Assembly: GCF_001314995.1 (NCBI RefSeq)
Contig: NZ_CP012938.1
Coordinates: forward strand, 4,526,001 to 4,590,000
Length of the DNA: 64,000 nt
Reading direction: 5' to 3'
Source: Bacteroides ovatus
Lineage (GTDB): Bacteria; Bacteroidota; Bacteroidia; Bacteroidales; Bacteroidaceae
In this document: positions 32,555 through 41,013 of the stretch, piece after piece
How the letters are laid out: each line of letters begins with the position of its first letter
Position numbering within the stretch: the first letter of the stretch is position 1
Program-made: the position numbers and the translations under genes
The notes under the pieces: generated by a model
The model's input: only the letters and a program-made list of their open reading frames with translations
Databases searched by the model: none
What the model was told of the DNA's origin: nothing

Positions 32555-34003
32555 TTATTTAAAAATTTCTTTGAGTACTTCTTTGTCATCAAAATGATGT
32601 TTCACTCCTTTTATCTCCTGGTAATTCTCATGTCCTTTTCCGGCAACGAGAATTACATCTCCTTTCTCCGCCAGCATGCAAGCCGTGCGAATCGCTTCTT
32701 TACGGTCGGCAATGCTTAGTGTTTTCTTCATATCTTCCGCATCCAGTCCGGCAAGCATGTCATTGATGATGTCTTGCGGCTCTTCAAAGCGCGGATTGTC
32801 GGAAGTGATGATGACGCGGTCACTCGCTTTGGCAGCTTCCTTTGCCATGATGGGGCGTTTGCCCTTGTCGCGGTTACCGCCGGCGCCTACCACGGTAATC
32901 ACTTTTCCTTTTCCTTCAAGCACTCCATGAATAGCGTTCAGTACATTAATGAGAGCATCCGGGGTATGTGCATAATCAACAATCGCCGTAATTCCCTGCG
33001 GTGAGCGGACCGCATCGAAGCGTCCGGCTACCGGATGAAGTGTGCTAAGAGCTACAAGCACCTCTTCCTCTTTCTTGCCTAACAGAACTGCCGCCCCGAA
33101 TACCGCCAACAAATTGGAAGCATTGAACTTTCCGATAAACTGAACTGCCAGTTCATGATTGTTGAAGTCGAGCAGCATCCCTTCGAAATGAGACTCTAAT
33201 ACCCGTCCTTTAAAGTCGCTAAGACTTCTCAATGAATAAGTATAGACCTTCGAACGTGTATTCTGCGTCATTACCAGTCCGTTTTTATCGTCCAGATTGG
33301 TCAGGCTGAATGCATTTTTCGGCAGATCGTCAAAGAATTTCTTCTTCGCTTTCAGATAGTTCTCTACTGTTTTATGATAGTCGAGATGGTCGCGGGTCAA
33401 ATTGGTAAAGATCCCTCCTGCAAACTTTAATCCACTGATACGTTTCTGTGCAATCGAGTGGGAGCTGACTTCCATGAACACATATTTGCATCCTTCATCT
33501 GCCATCCGTCCCAACAAACAGTTCAACGTGATTGGATCAGGAGTAGTATGTTCTGTCGGAATCGGTTCATCATCGATGTAATTGCAAACGGTAGAAATCA
33601 ATCCCACCTTATAGCCGAAATAACGGAATGTATTATATAATAAGGTAGCGATCGTTGTTTTTCCGTTCGTTCCGGTAACGCCGACCAGTTCCAACTTGGA
33701 AGTCGGGTCTCCGTAGAAGGTAGTGGCAATTTTTCCTACCGCATCTTCGCTGTCTTTTACTCGTACATAGGTGATCCCCGCTACAGGTTCTTCCGGCATA
33801 TCCTCGCAAAGGATGGCGATTGCTCCTTTTGCGATGGCAGCAGGTATATAAGCATGGCCGTCGGCTTGTGTGCCACGCATTGCCATGAATAGCTGTCCGG
33901 CTTCCACTAGACGGGAGTCTATGTTGACACCGGTGATTTCTATGTTTGAATCTCCGGCTACCTCTACCGGTTGGATTGCTTTCAGTAACTCATTTAATAA
34001 CAT
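32555..34003 (-). CDS. murE: UDP-MurNAc-tripeptide synthetase (MurE)
   Basis: MurE adds the third residue, expected to be meso-diaminopimelate in Bacteroides, to UDP-MurNAc-L-Ala-D-Glu. The start is the ATG at 34001-34003 ([20 protein letters not shown]); the frame extends four codons to a TTG, which I reject. Key motifs are [54 protein letters not shown] and [13 protein letters not shown]. The DNPR motif is the usual mark of diaminopimelate-specific enzymes. It is 482 residues and follows ftsI by about 30 bp of AT-rich spacer. Confidence 0.97.
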   Translation of the reverse strand: MLLNELLKAIQPVEVAGDSNIEITGVNIDSRLVEAGQLFMAMRGTQADGHAYIPAAIAKGAIAILCEDMPEEPVAGITYVRVKDSEDAVGKIATTFYGDPTSKLELVGVTGTNGKTTIATLLYNTFRYFGYKVGLISTVCNYIDDEPIPTEHTTPDPITLNCLLGRMADEGCKYVFMEVSSHSIAQKRISGLKFAGGIFTNLTRDHLDYHKTVENYLKAKKKFFDDLPKNAFSLTNLDDKNGLVMTQNTRSKVYTYSLRSLSDFKGRVLESHFEGMLLDFNNHELAVQFIGKFNASNLLAVFGAAVLLGKKEEEVLVALSTLHPVAGRFDAVRSPQGITAIVDYAHTPDALINVLNAIHGVLEGKGKVITVVGAGGNRDKGKRPIMAKEAAKASDRVIITSDNPRFEEPQDIINDMLAGLDAEDMKKTLSIADRKEAIRTACMLAEKGDVILVAGKGHENYQEIKGVKHHFDDKEVLKEIFK

Positions 34004-34012
34004 CACTCTATT

Positions 34013-34038
34013 CAATTTTTAATCTTTAATTTTTAATT
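34013..34038. repeat. AT-rich spacer element, copy 4 (inverted)
   Basis: CAATTTTTAATCTTTAATTT and further A/T bases between murE and ftsI; the reverse complement of the element at 21956-21981 and 25671-25697. Confidence 0.55.
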
Positions 34039-36183
34039 AAGCGTAAGCGTCACTGTCTGTCCCTTCTTAACAATCGTTCCGTTGGCTATCGACTGGCTTT
34101 TTACTTTGCCTACGCCGACCAGATTGACTTTCAATCCTTTGCTTTCCAACAAGTACACAGCGTCTTTCGCTCCCATACCTATCACACTCGGTACAAAATT
34201 CTGCATATTGCTCCGGCTCTCAAGAACCACAGCTTGTGGGGCAGAATGGGTATTTCCCCAAACCTCTTTGCCCGAATCAGCGATTTTGCCTTGTACGTTA
34301 ATCTGCAGCTCTTCCAATACTCGTTGCGCTTCGCGCATCTCTCCGGCTTTTACATTCGGAATGACTACGGAATTAGTATCAATCGCATTGGTCAGCGGTA
34401 ACCGCAAGTCTTTGGCATACACCCTTTCTGCAATCTTGCTGAACACACTACCTGCCATTAAACCTCCCGAAGCCGGTAATCCCGGTTTCTGGATAGAGAC
34501 AATCATGCTATATTTAGGTGCTTCTGACGGGAAATACCCGCAGAAACTAACCAGATAATTTGTTCTTCCCGTTTTGTATCCGGCTGCTCCCTGTGAAATC
34601 TGCGCCGTTCCTGTTTTTCCTGAAACGTGGAACTGCTTGCTTCCCGCAGGTTTGGCAAGTCCTTCACCAACCACTTTTCGGAGAATCTCACGGATCTGTG
34701 CCAAAGTCTTATCCGAACAAATCTTGGGATTGATTACCTCTGTCGGATATTCTTTCACTACTTCCCCGTCCTTCATGGCAGCTTTGACAAACTTCGGACG
34801 CACGGTGACTCCGTTGTTGGCTATCCCATTATAGAATGTGAGAATATTGATCGGTGGAACCTGTGTCTCGTAGCCGATACTCATCCACGGCAATGTTGTC
34901 TTTGCAAAATAACGTTCTTTCGGGCCGCGTATATTCGGTTTTCCTTCTCCCGCAATCTGCAGGTGTAACGGCTGGTCGATGCTCATCCGTTTCAACCCGT
35001 CTACAAATTTCTGCGGGTTGCTGCCGTAGAAATGGTCTATAATATAAGAGGTACCCACATTGGACGAAACCCCTAGAATTTCCGTAACAGTCAGCTTTCC
35101 ATATCCTCCGCGATGCCAGTTATGGTCTTTCATGACACGTCCATACATCGGCATCTGGCCGTTGCCGGTATCTACCACATAGTCCGGCGTGATCTTTCCG
35201 TCTTCAAGAGCTACCATGATAGAGGCCGTTTTGAAAGTAGACCCCGGCTCGAGCATATCACTAATAGCATTGTTGCGCATTTCGTAGTACTCACCGTCTT
35301 TGCCTTGCATCATGTTGACGATGGCTTTCACTTCTCCGGTACTTACCTCCATCAATACCACCACACCCACGCTCGCATTCAGCTCTTTCAGCTTATCCAC
35401 CAACGCCTTCTCGCAAATATCCTGCATACCTACATCGATAGTACTAATCAGATCGCAACCATCAACTGGTGGCACATCGACAATGTTCAGGTATTTGTTC
35501 ATCACCTTCTGACGGTGTGTCAATCCGTCCCGCCCTTTCAGGATGGTGTCGAAAGCAAGTTCGATACCATTTCTCGCTCCTTTGGCTGTGTCTGCATACA
35601 CATCTCCCAGTGTACGGGCAGCCAGTGAACCGAACGGTTTCTTACGCTGATTGTAAGCTTGTTCCTTGAATCCGCCTTTATACCGGTTCAAGCAGAATAC
35701 AGGCAGTCTCTTTACCTCTTTATATTGTATATAGGAGATACGTTTCGGATAAATCAGATAATTGCGGCTTTTTGCCTGGCGTCCTTTCTTGAGGTGTGCC
35801 TTGAATTGAGCCGCACTCTTGTCCGGGAATATCTTGTGAAGTCCGATACAGATTGAATCCATATTGGCATTGAGGATGGAATCCCGGCGTGCCTGATCTT
35901 TCTGCCTGCGTTTTTCATCCTTTTCACCGGACATAAAGTCCATATATATTCTGTACTCGGGCAGAGAGCTGGCCATCAGTTTACCGTCAGAAGAAATAAT
36001 GTTTCCACGATTAGGTTTTACCGTCACATTCTCTTTTACGAAACGGTCAGCCACATCCTGCCAGTATTGTCGTTCGGCAAACATGGTGATGCCTGCTTTT
36101 ACAACAATAGCTACTCCTATCAACGCCATCAACAGGATGACGAAGAAGTAACGGGTCATTATGTTCTTTTTATTAACTGCCAC
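34033..36183 (-). CDS. ftsI: Class B penicillin-binding protein FtsI (PBP3) with PASTA domain
   Basis: FtsI is the septal peptidoglycan transpeptidase. The 716-residue protein has an N-terminal membrane helix (YFFVILLMALIGVAIVVKAG), a dimerisation domain (VKPNRGNIISSDGKLMA), and the transpeptidase motifs SxxK in PGSTFKTAS, SxN in GVSSNVGTS and KTG in SGKTGTAQ. A C-terminal PASTA domain reads VPSVIGMGAKDAVYLLESKG. The start is GTG at 36181-36183 (MAVNKKNIMTRY), or the ATG eight codons later. The PASTA domain is typical of Bacteroidota and Gram-positive homologues but absent from E. coli FtsI. Confidence 0.95.
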   Translation of the reverse strand: MAVNKKNIMTRYFFVILLMALIGVAIVVKAGITMFAERQYWQDVADRFVKENVTVKPNRGNIISSDGKLMASSLPEYRIYMDFMSGEKDEKRRQKDQARRDSILNANMDSICIGLHKIFPDKSAAQFKAHLKKGRQAKSRNYLIYPKRISYIQYKEVKRLPVFCLNRYKGGFKEQAYNQRKKPFGSLAARTLGDVYADTAKGARNGIELAFDTILKGRDGLTHRQKVMNKYLNIVDVPPVDGCDLISTIDVGMQDICEKALVDKLKELNASVGVVVLMEVSTGEVKAIVNMMQGKDGEYYEMRNNAISDMLEPGSTFKTASIMVALEDGKITPDYVVDTGNGQMPMYGRVMKDHNWHRGGYGKLTVTEILGVSSNVGTSYIIDHFYGSNPQKFVDGLKRMSIDQPLHLQIAGEGKPNIRGPKERYFAKTTLPWMSIGYETQVPPINILTFYNGIANNGVTVRPKFVKAAMKDGEVVKEYPTEVINPKICSDKTLAQIREILRKVVGEGLAKPAGSKQFHVSGKTGTAQISQGAAGYKTGRTNYLVSFCGYFPSEAPKYSMIVSIQKPGLPASGGLMAGSVFSKIAERVYAKDLRLPLTNAIDTNSVVIPNVKAGEMREAQRVLEELQINVQGKIADSGKEVWGNTHSAPQAVVLESRSNMQNFVPSVIGMGAKDAVYLLESKGLKVNLVGVGKVKSQSIANGTIVKKGQTVTLTLN

Positions 36184-36235
36184 AGTATTTGTCTTTTAAA
36201 CGCTTAACTATCATTTATCAACTATCCACTATCAT

Positions 36236-36592
36236 CTATTTAATAAGGTAAGGAGGATTGGTTGATGTTTGCAAATCGCTTTCCTTACTCGATATATAAT
36301 CTTCAATGCGTGACTGGCGGCTCTTTTCCATCAGCTCTGAGCTGCGAGTCAGTGCATCGTATTTAATGTCTGTCAATTCCTTTTTCAGCCGGTCTATTTC
36401 GATCTGTTGCTGTTGACTGGCATAACGATTGTGAATGTAGAAGATGATGAATACCATGATAAGTACCAGCAACTTCGTTTGACGGCGGAAAAAATCGGTA
36501 GCCAGAATGTCTCCACCCAGAATACTCTTCAGAGAGGTGCGTTTTTTCTTCTTGTCCTCTTCTGCTTTCTTGTTTACTACTTCTTCTTCCAT
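36236..36592 (-). CDS. FtsL-like divisome protein
   Basis: This 118-residue bitopic protein has a Lys/Glu-rich cytoplasmic N-terminus (EEEVVNKKAEEDKKKKRTSL), one membrane helix at about residues 42-58 (LLVLIMVFIIFYIHN) and a periplasmic coiled coil (QQQIEIDRLKKELTDIKYDA). Size, topology and position between rsmH and ftsI are those of FtsL, which forms a trimer with FtsB and FtsQ. Sequence identity among FtsL proteins is too low to confirm it by motif. Confidence 0.85.
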   Translation of the reverse strand: MEEEVVNKKAEEDKKKKRTSLKSILGGDILATDFFRRQTKLLVLIMVFIIFYIHNRYASQQQQIEIDRLKKELTDIKYDALTRSSELMEKSRQSRIEDYISSKESDLQTSTNPPYLIK

Positions 36593-36598
36593 ATCTTT

Positions 36599-37528
36599 TT
36601 ATTTCTTTTCTGCAATTCGTAATTTGGCGCTTCTCGACCGCGGGTTTCGTTCTATTTCTGCCTCGTCGGGAACGATTACCTTATTGTTGACAAGGCGGAA
36701 AGGCGTTTGCAGATTGCCGAAGAAGTCGGTTTCCGCTTTTCCTTCTACATTGCCTGTCTTCATGATGTTTTTCACCATTCGGTCTTCCAGCGAATGATAG
36801 GTGATAACTACCAGTCTGCCGCCCGGCTTTAATGCCTCCGTAGCAGCCAGCAACATCTCCTTCAACGCCTCCATCTCTTGGTTTACTTCAATTCGTAGTG
36901 CCTGGAACACCTTTGCCAGCTCTTTCTTTTCGCGTTCACGACCGAAAAGCGGTTTGATGACTTCCAAAAACTCACCGATGGTCCGGATATTCTGTCCGCT
37001 TCTGGCTTTAACGATGACAGAAGCCAGTTTGCGGCTATTCTTTAGTTCCCCGTACAGGTAGAGGATGTTTGCAAGACGTTCTTCATCATAAGTATTCACG
37101 ATATCTGCTGCTGTCATACCGGCACGCTTGTTCATACGCATATCCAGTGCCCCGTCAAAACGGAAGGAGAAGCCACGTTCGCTATCATCGAAATGATGGG
37201 AAGATACGCCGAGGTCGGCCAGGATCGCGTCTACCTGTTCGATGTTGTGATAACGCAGGAAGTTGTGCAGATAGCGGAAGTTACTGCGCACGAAGATGAA
37301 ATGAGTATCGTTGACAATGTTCCGTTCAGCATCCTCGTCTTGGTCGAATCCCAGCAGACGTCCGCCTTCTCCGAGCCGTGAAAGGATCTCGCGCGAATGT
37401 CCCGCTCCTCCGAATGTAACGTCTACATACGTTCCATCCGGTTGGATATTCATACCGTCAACGCTTTCTTTCAGCAATACAGGTACGTGATATGTCAATT
37501 CATCTTTCTCCATCTTGTCTATTATCAT
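36599..37528 (-). CDS. rsmH: 16S rRNA (cytosine1402-N4)-methyltransferase
   Basis: RsmH (MraW) methylates C1402 of 16S rRNA with S-adenosylmethionine. The 309-residue product has YHVPVLLKESVDGMNI, the SAM loop YVDVTFGGAGHSREIL, ILADLGVSSHHFDDSERGFS and LVVITYHSLEDRMVKN, all characteristic. The ATG at 37528 overlaps the mraZ end by 29 bp; the ATG at 37513 (MEKDELTYHV) would overlap by 14 bp. Either way the genes are translationally coupled. FtsL-like follows after 6 bp. Confidence 0.96.
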   Translation of the reverse strand: MIIDKMEKDELTYHVPVLLKESVDGMNIQPDGTYVDVTFGGAGHSREILSRLGEGGRLLGFDQDEDAERNIVNDTHFIFVRSNFRYLHNFLRYHNIEQVDAILADLGVSSHHFDDSERGFSFRFDGALDMRMNKRAGMTAADIVNTYDEERLANILYLYGELKNSRKLASVIVKARSGQNIRTIGEFLEVIKPLFGREREKKELAKVFQALRIEVNQEMEALKEMLLAATEALKPGGRLVVITYHSLEDRMVKNIMKTGNVEGKAETDFFGNLQTPFRLVNNKVIVPDEAEIERNPRSRSAKLRIAEKK

Positions 37529-37970
37529 CGTTCATAATTTCTTCTAATGCTGCACCGAACTCTTCGGGTGACATGAAAGGCTGTTCTGCCCGTTCTTTCG
37601 CCCAGATCTCTATCTTGTTATCGATGCCGATAAAGCGAATATCCCCATGGATACTGCAAATCTGTAAATACCGTTTCGGAATTAATATGCGCCCGTTGCT
37701 ATCAGGTGTCACTATTTCAACGTCGCTCACGAATTGCCTGAAAATAAGTTGGTGTTTGCTATTCCATTTGTTAAGTCTACTACGTAGCTCGTTCAACTCC
37801 TCGTTCCACACGCTCTCGGGGTACAGGGTTAAACAGTCCTGAAATACGTCTTTACGCATAATAAGCCTCTCTTCGGAAGCGGCTTGTAATTGCTTCCTGA
37901 AGGTGGCGGGTATGAACACCCTTCCTTTGGCGTCCGCCCTGGCTTCAATATTTCCTAAAAAACGTATCAT
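37500..37970 (-). CDS. mraZ: Transcriptional regulator MraZ
   Basis: MraZ is an AbrB-fold DNA-binding protein that represses its own division/cell-wall operon in the species where it has been studied. The 156-residue product starts MIRFLGNIEARADAKGRVFI, the conserved SpoVT/AbrB opening (GxxxxxxDxKGRxxxP), and a second copy follows (VTPDSNGRILIPKRYL). I chose the ATG at 37970 because it gives the conserved start; the frame extends 18 codons upstream into the promoter. Direct repeats of the MraZ-box type lie in its promoter (38009-38033). Confidence 0.95.
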   Translation of the reverse strand: MIRFLGNIEARADAKGRVFIPATFRKQLQAASEERLIMRKDVFQDCLTLYPESVWNEELNELRSRLNKWNSKHQLIFRQFVSDVEIVTPDSNGRILIPKRYLQICSIHGDIRFIGIDNKIEIWAKERAEQPFMSPEEFGAALEEIMNDDNRQDGER

Positions 37971-37993
37971 TACCTTATTATAATAAGCGACCG

Positions 37994-38033
37994 TAAAAGT
38001 ATGAAATTCCCCACAATTCCCCACAACTTTCCA
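37994..38033 (-). promoter_or_regulatory. mraZ promoter overlapped by three MraZ-type boxes
   Basis: On the reverse strand TACTTTTA (37994-38001) is a 7/8 -7 box and TTG (38024-38026) a partial -33 box, 22 bp apart. Between and across them lie TGGAA, TGGGG and TGGGG at 38029-38033, 38019-38023 and 38009-38013, repeated exactly every 10 bp. This is the TGGGN-N5 pattern known for MraZ operators, so MraZ should compete with RNA polymerase here. Confidence 0.75.
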
Positions 38034-38215
38034 TAAAAAACTTTCAGAGAAGTTTTCAACAGAATGTTAAATGTCTATTTGCTTGAAAATGATGTGCCTT
38101 CGAGAATGCTTTACTGGTGGGGAGCCCGTGGGCGTAGAACGGAAAAAATGTCTGTATAGGTAAAATTTAAATAATGTGGTGGGGGAGATTCTTTTTCATG
38201 CAATAGAGGTTTATC

Positions 38216-38254
38216 TGACACCTGGGTCTCAGTGCACCCGACACCCGGGTGTCG
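38216..38254. repeat. GC-rich palindrome with degenerate tandem copy
   Basis: CGACACCCGGGTGTCG at 38239-38254 is a perfect 16-bp palindrome. The preceding TGACACCTGGGTCTCA (38216-38231) is a diverged copy, 23 bp away. It stands out in an AT-rich intergenic region and looks like a repetitive extragenic palindrome. Confidence 0.6.
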
Positions 38255-38271
38255 GACAACTAATCTTCGCA

Positions 38272-38313
38272 ATAAAAGAAAAGGCAGAATATACCGGAGT
38301 ATTTCTGCCTTTT
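38272..38313 (-). terminator. Terminator of the ECF sigma factor gene
   Basis: The stem AAAGGCAGAA with its complement TTCTGCCTTT, extended by near-complementary bases around a CCGG centre, is followed on the reverse strand by TTTTCTTTTATT. It is partly symmetric, so it could also stop transcription from the other side. Confidence 0.72.
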
Positions 38314-38388
38314 AATCATTATCAAAACTAAAAATCTGCATTAAAGAAATATGTGATTCAAAATCACTAAGTTTTATATAGTTAAGGT

Positions 38389-38892
38389 TTAGCGGAAGTC
38401 TTTCAACTCTTCCTGTAATTTCTGGCGCGTGAAGAAAATACGGCTTTTCACTGTACCCAACGGGAGGTTCAGTTTTTCCGCAATTTCACGGTATTTGAAT
38501 CCTGAAACGTGCATCGCAAACGGAACTCTGTATTCTTTGGGGAGTTTGTTAACTACACGGTGCATCTCTTTCAGGTCGTATGCTCTTTCTGTATTTTCAG
38601 AACTTCCATCCTGTGGCAAATTCAGATGATAAAGATTATCAGTCTGGTCGATGAATGTCTGGTCGCGGACTACCTTGCGGTAGTTGTTTATGAATATATT
38701 GCGCATGATGGTATACATCCATCCTTTGAAATTTGTATCAGGGGTATATTTATCTTCATTATCTAATGCTTTTAATGATGTCTCCTGCAACAAATCGTTT
38801 GCTTCTTCACGGTCAGTTGTCAGTTTATAAGCGAAGCGTAGTAATTCATCTTGTACTCCTACTAAGTCTTTTCTGAAGCTTAAACTTTTCAT
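38389..38892 (-). CDS. ECF-type RNA polymerase sigma factor
   Basis: This 167-residue sigma-70 family protein has region 2 (LLRFAYKLTTDREEANDLLQ, the DLLQETSLKAL core-binding helix, and FKGWMYTIMRNIFINNYRK) and region 4 (LPKEYRVPFAMHVSGFKYRE and IAEKLNLPLGTVKSRIFFTR, the -35-binding HTH). It matches the short two-domain ECF class. No anti-sigma gene lies next to it and it is followed by a terminator, so it is a single-gene unit. Its regulon cannot be told from the window. Confidence 0.9.
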   Translation of the reverse strand: MKSLSFRKDLVGVQDELLRFAYKLTTDREEANDLLQETSLKALDNEDKYTPDTNFKGWMYTIMRNIFINNYRKVVRDQTFIDQTDNLYHLNLPQDGSSENTERAYDLKEMHRVVNKLPKEYRVPFAMHVSGFKYREIAEKLNLPLGTVKSRIFFTRQKLQEELKDFR

Positions 38893-38998
38893 AATGTGTT
38901 GCTTTTTAAAGGTGAATATTCGTTTGTTATTTTCGATGTTGCAAGTTTACATGAATTTTTGAAACCCGGTAGGGGAAAAACTGACGTTTTTTTATCCG

Positions 38999-39020
38999 AA
39001 AACTATCCGCGGATAGTTTT
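38999..39020. repeat. 22-bp perfect palindrome between the sigma gene and glsA
   Basis: The centre is ACTATCCGCGGATAGT with four more symmetric A/T pairs outside. A related half-site GATAGTTTTT follows at 39043-39052. It lies in the divergent promoter region and has the form of a dimeric repressor operator. Confidence 0.6.
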
Positions 39021-39094
39021 TAGGTCATTTTTGATAGTTTTTGGGTGGTGTTTTTTTGTGTTCTGAACTTAAATCCTGCATTTTCTACCAAATT

Positions 39095-39127
39095 ATTGCG
39101 ATTAATAAAAAAGAACCGTTAATTTTG
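39095..39127 (+). promoter_or_regulatory. glsAB promoter
   Basis: ATTG (39095-39098), a 21-bp spacer and TAATTTTG (39120-39127) match the Bacteroides consensus with one -33 mismatch, 24 bp before the glsA ATG. Confidence 0.75.
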
Positions 39128-39151
39128 TGCCATCATTTTTATTTGAAAAGA

Positions 39152-39970
39152 ATGACTGATGACTCTTTATTTTTGATCGATGTCGATAAGATACTTCGGA
39201 CGAAGGCTCCGAAGCATTACAAGTACATCCCTAAGTTCGTGATTTCTTATCTGAAGAAAATTGTTCATCAGGATGAAATTAATGTATTCCTGAATGAGTC
39301 GAAGGATAAACTGGGAGTGGACTTTCTGGAGGCATGTATGGGCTTTTTGGATGCGAAAGTGGACGTAAAAGGCATTGAGAATTTGCCAAAGGATGGTCTG
39401 TACACTTTTGTTTCCAATCATCCGTTAGGCGGACAGGATGGTGTTGCGCTTGGTTATGTGTTAGGAAAGCACTATGAGGGGAAGGTGAAATACCTGGTGA
39501 ATGATCTATTGATGAATCTACGCGGGTTGGCTCCCCTTTGCATACCTATTAATAAAACCGGCAAGCAGGCAAAGGACTTTCCGAAGATGGTGGAAGCCGG
39601 ATTCCAGTCCGACGATCAGCTGATTATGTTTCCTGCCGGACTGTGCTCGCGCCGTCAGAATGGAGTGATTCGCGACCTGGAATGGAAAAAGACATTTGTA
39701 GTAAAGAGCATACAAGCAAAACGTGATGTAATACCCGTGCATTTTGGGGGCAGGAATTCTGATTTCTTTTACAACCTGGCAAATATTTGCAAGGCATTGG
39801 GTATCAAGTTTAACATTGCTATGTTGTATCTTGCGGATGAAATGTTTAAGAATCGCCACAAAACTTTTACTGTCACTTTTGGCAAACCCATACCCTGGCA
39901 GACTTTTGATAAATCGAAAACCCCTGCGCAGTGGGCTGAATACGTAAAGGATATTGTTTATAAACTGTAA
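39152..39970 (+). CDS. glsA: Acyltransferase of glycine lipid synthesis (O-acyltransferase)
   Basis: From the ATG at 39152 (MTDDSLFLIDVDKILRTKAP) the product has 272 residues; an upstream extension of the frame crosses the promoter and is rejected. It is a PlsC-like acyltransferase with the NHPLGGQD form of the HxxxxD catalytic motif and the FPAGLCSRR acyl-acceptor motif. Paired with the GNAT-type gene 26 bp downstream, it matches the glsA/glsB pair described in B. thetaiotaomicron. There GlsB N-acylates glycine and GlsA adds the second fatty acid to make glycine lipids. The assignment is from family and gene order. Confidence 0.82.
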   Translation: MTDDSLFLIDVDKILRTKAPKHYKYIPKFVISYLKKIVHQDEINVFLNESKDKLGVDFLEACMGFLDAKVDVKGIENLPKDGLYTFVSNHPLGGQDGVALGYVLGKHYEGKVKYLVNDLLMNLRGLAPLCIPINKTGKQAKDFPKMVEAGFQSDDQLIMFPAGLCSRRQNGVIRDLEWKKTFVVKSIQAKRDVIPVHFGGRNSDFFYNLANICKALGIKFNIAMLYLADEMFKNRHKTFTVTFGKPIPWQTFDKSKTPAQWAEYVKDIVYKL

Positions 39971-39996
39971 CTGATAGAACAACTATAACAAGGAAT

Positions 39997-41013
39997 ATGG
40001 AAGAGATTATTAAACCGGTAAGCAAAGAACTGCTGAAGGCAGAATTGACGGAAGACAAACGCTTACGAATGACGAATAAGAGTAATAATCAGATTTATAT
40101 TATTACTCATCAGAATGCTCCTAATGTAATGAGAGAGATTGGTCGTTTGCGTGAAATAGCTTTCCGTGCTGCTGGTGGAGGTACAGGCCTGTCAATGGAT
40201 ATTGATGAATACGACACGATGGAACACCCCTACAAGCAGTTGATCGTATGGAATCCGGAAGCGGAAGAAATTCTGGGTGGTTACCGGTATCTGCTTGGTA
40301 CGGACGTGCGTTTTGATGAAAAAGGCGCGCCAATTCTGGCTACTTCCCACATGTTTCATTTTTCTGATGCTTTTATTAGAGAATACCTGCCGCAGACAAT
40401 TGAACTGGGGCGTTCGTTTGTTACGCTTGAATATCAGTCTACCCGTGCCGGAAGCAAAGGATTGTTCGCTTTGGATAATCTGTGGGACGGGTTGGGAGCG
40501 TTGACCGTGGTTATGCCGAATGTGAAGTATTTCTTTGGCAAGGTGACCATGTATCCTAGCTACCATCGTCGTGGCCGTGATATGATTCTTCATTTCCTCA
40601 AGAAACATTTTTATGATAAAGAGAAACTTGTTACTCCGATTGAGCCTCTGCAACTTGAGACTTCCGAAGAAGAGTTGAACGCATTGTTCTGCAAGAGTAC
40701 TTTTAAAGAGGACTATAAGATATTGAATTGTGAAATCCGTAAATTGGGCTATAATATTCCTCCGTTGGTAAATGCGTATATGAGCTTAAGCCCTACGATG
40801 CGTATGTTCGGAACAGCTGTCAATTACGAGTTCGGTGATGTGGAAGAAACCGGTATCCTGATTGCTGTAGACGAAATTCTTGAAGATAAACGAATTCGAC
40901 ACATCCAGACGTTTATTGAAAGCCATCCGGATGCGTTGAGATTGTCTTCTTGTGAAGGGGAAGAGGTTTTTACTCCTAAAGTGGTTACACCGCAGGCAGA
41001 CTGTTCCCGTTAA
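39997..41013 (+). CDS. glsB: N-acyltransferase of glycine lipid synthesis (OlsB-like)
   Basis: This 338-residue GNAT-fold protein of the OlsB/hemolysin-like acyltransferase group has VMREIGRLREIAFRAAGGGTG, YKQLIVWNPEAEEILGGYRYL, IELGRSFVTLEYQ and FFGKVTMYPSYHRRGRDMIL, the conserved line of ornithine-lipid OlsB and glycine-lipid GlsB enzymes. It should N-acylate glycine with a 3-hydroxy fatty acid. It is in an operon with glsA. Its last 29 bp overlap the 3' end of the dGTPase gene on the other strand. Confidence 0.82.
   Translation: MEEIIKPVSKELLKAELTEDKRLRMTNKSNNQIYIITHQNAPNVMREIGRLREIAFRAAGGGTGLSMDIDEYDTMEHPYKQLIVWNPEAEEILGGYRYLLGTDVRFDEKGAPILATSHMFHFSDAFIREYLPQTIELGRSFVTLEYQSTRAGSKGLFALDNLWDGLGALTVVMPNVKYFFGKVTMYPSYHRRGRDMILHFLKKHFYDKEKLVTPIEPLQLETSEEELNALFCKSTFKEDYKILNCEIRKLGYNIPPLVNAYMSLSPTMRMFGTAVNYEFGDVEETGILIAVDEILEDKRIRHIQTFIESHPDALRLSSCEGEEVFTPKVVTPQADCSR

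Larger units (their letters stand above)
38034..38388. other. Intergenic region between mraZ and the ECF sigma gene
   Basis: About 350 bp upstream of mraZ without a gene. It holds a GC-rich palindrome at 38239-38254, its diverged neighbour at about 38216-38231, and the sigma gene terminator at 38272-38313. Confidence 0.65.

Noticed and set aside
21956..34038. AT-rich repeats considered as a CRISPR array
   Set aside because: Copies are scattered at separate gene borders, in both orientations, without regular spacers or cas genes. No CRISPR array was seen in the window.
37971..38024. Upstream extension of mraZ
   Set aside because: It covers the promoter and MraZ boxes; the conserved protein starts MIRFLGN at 37970.
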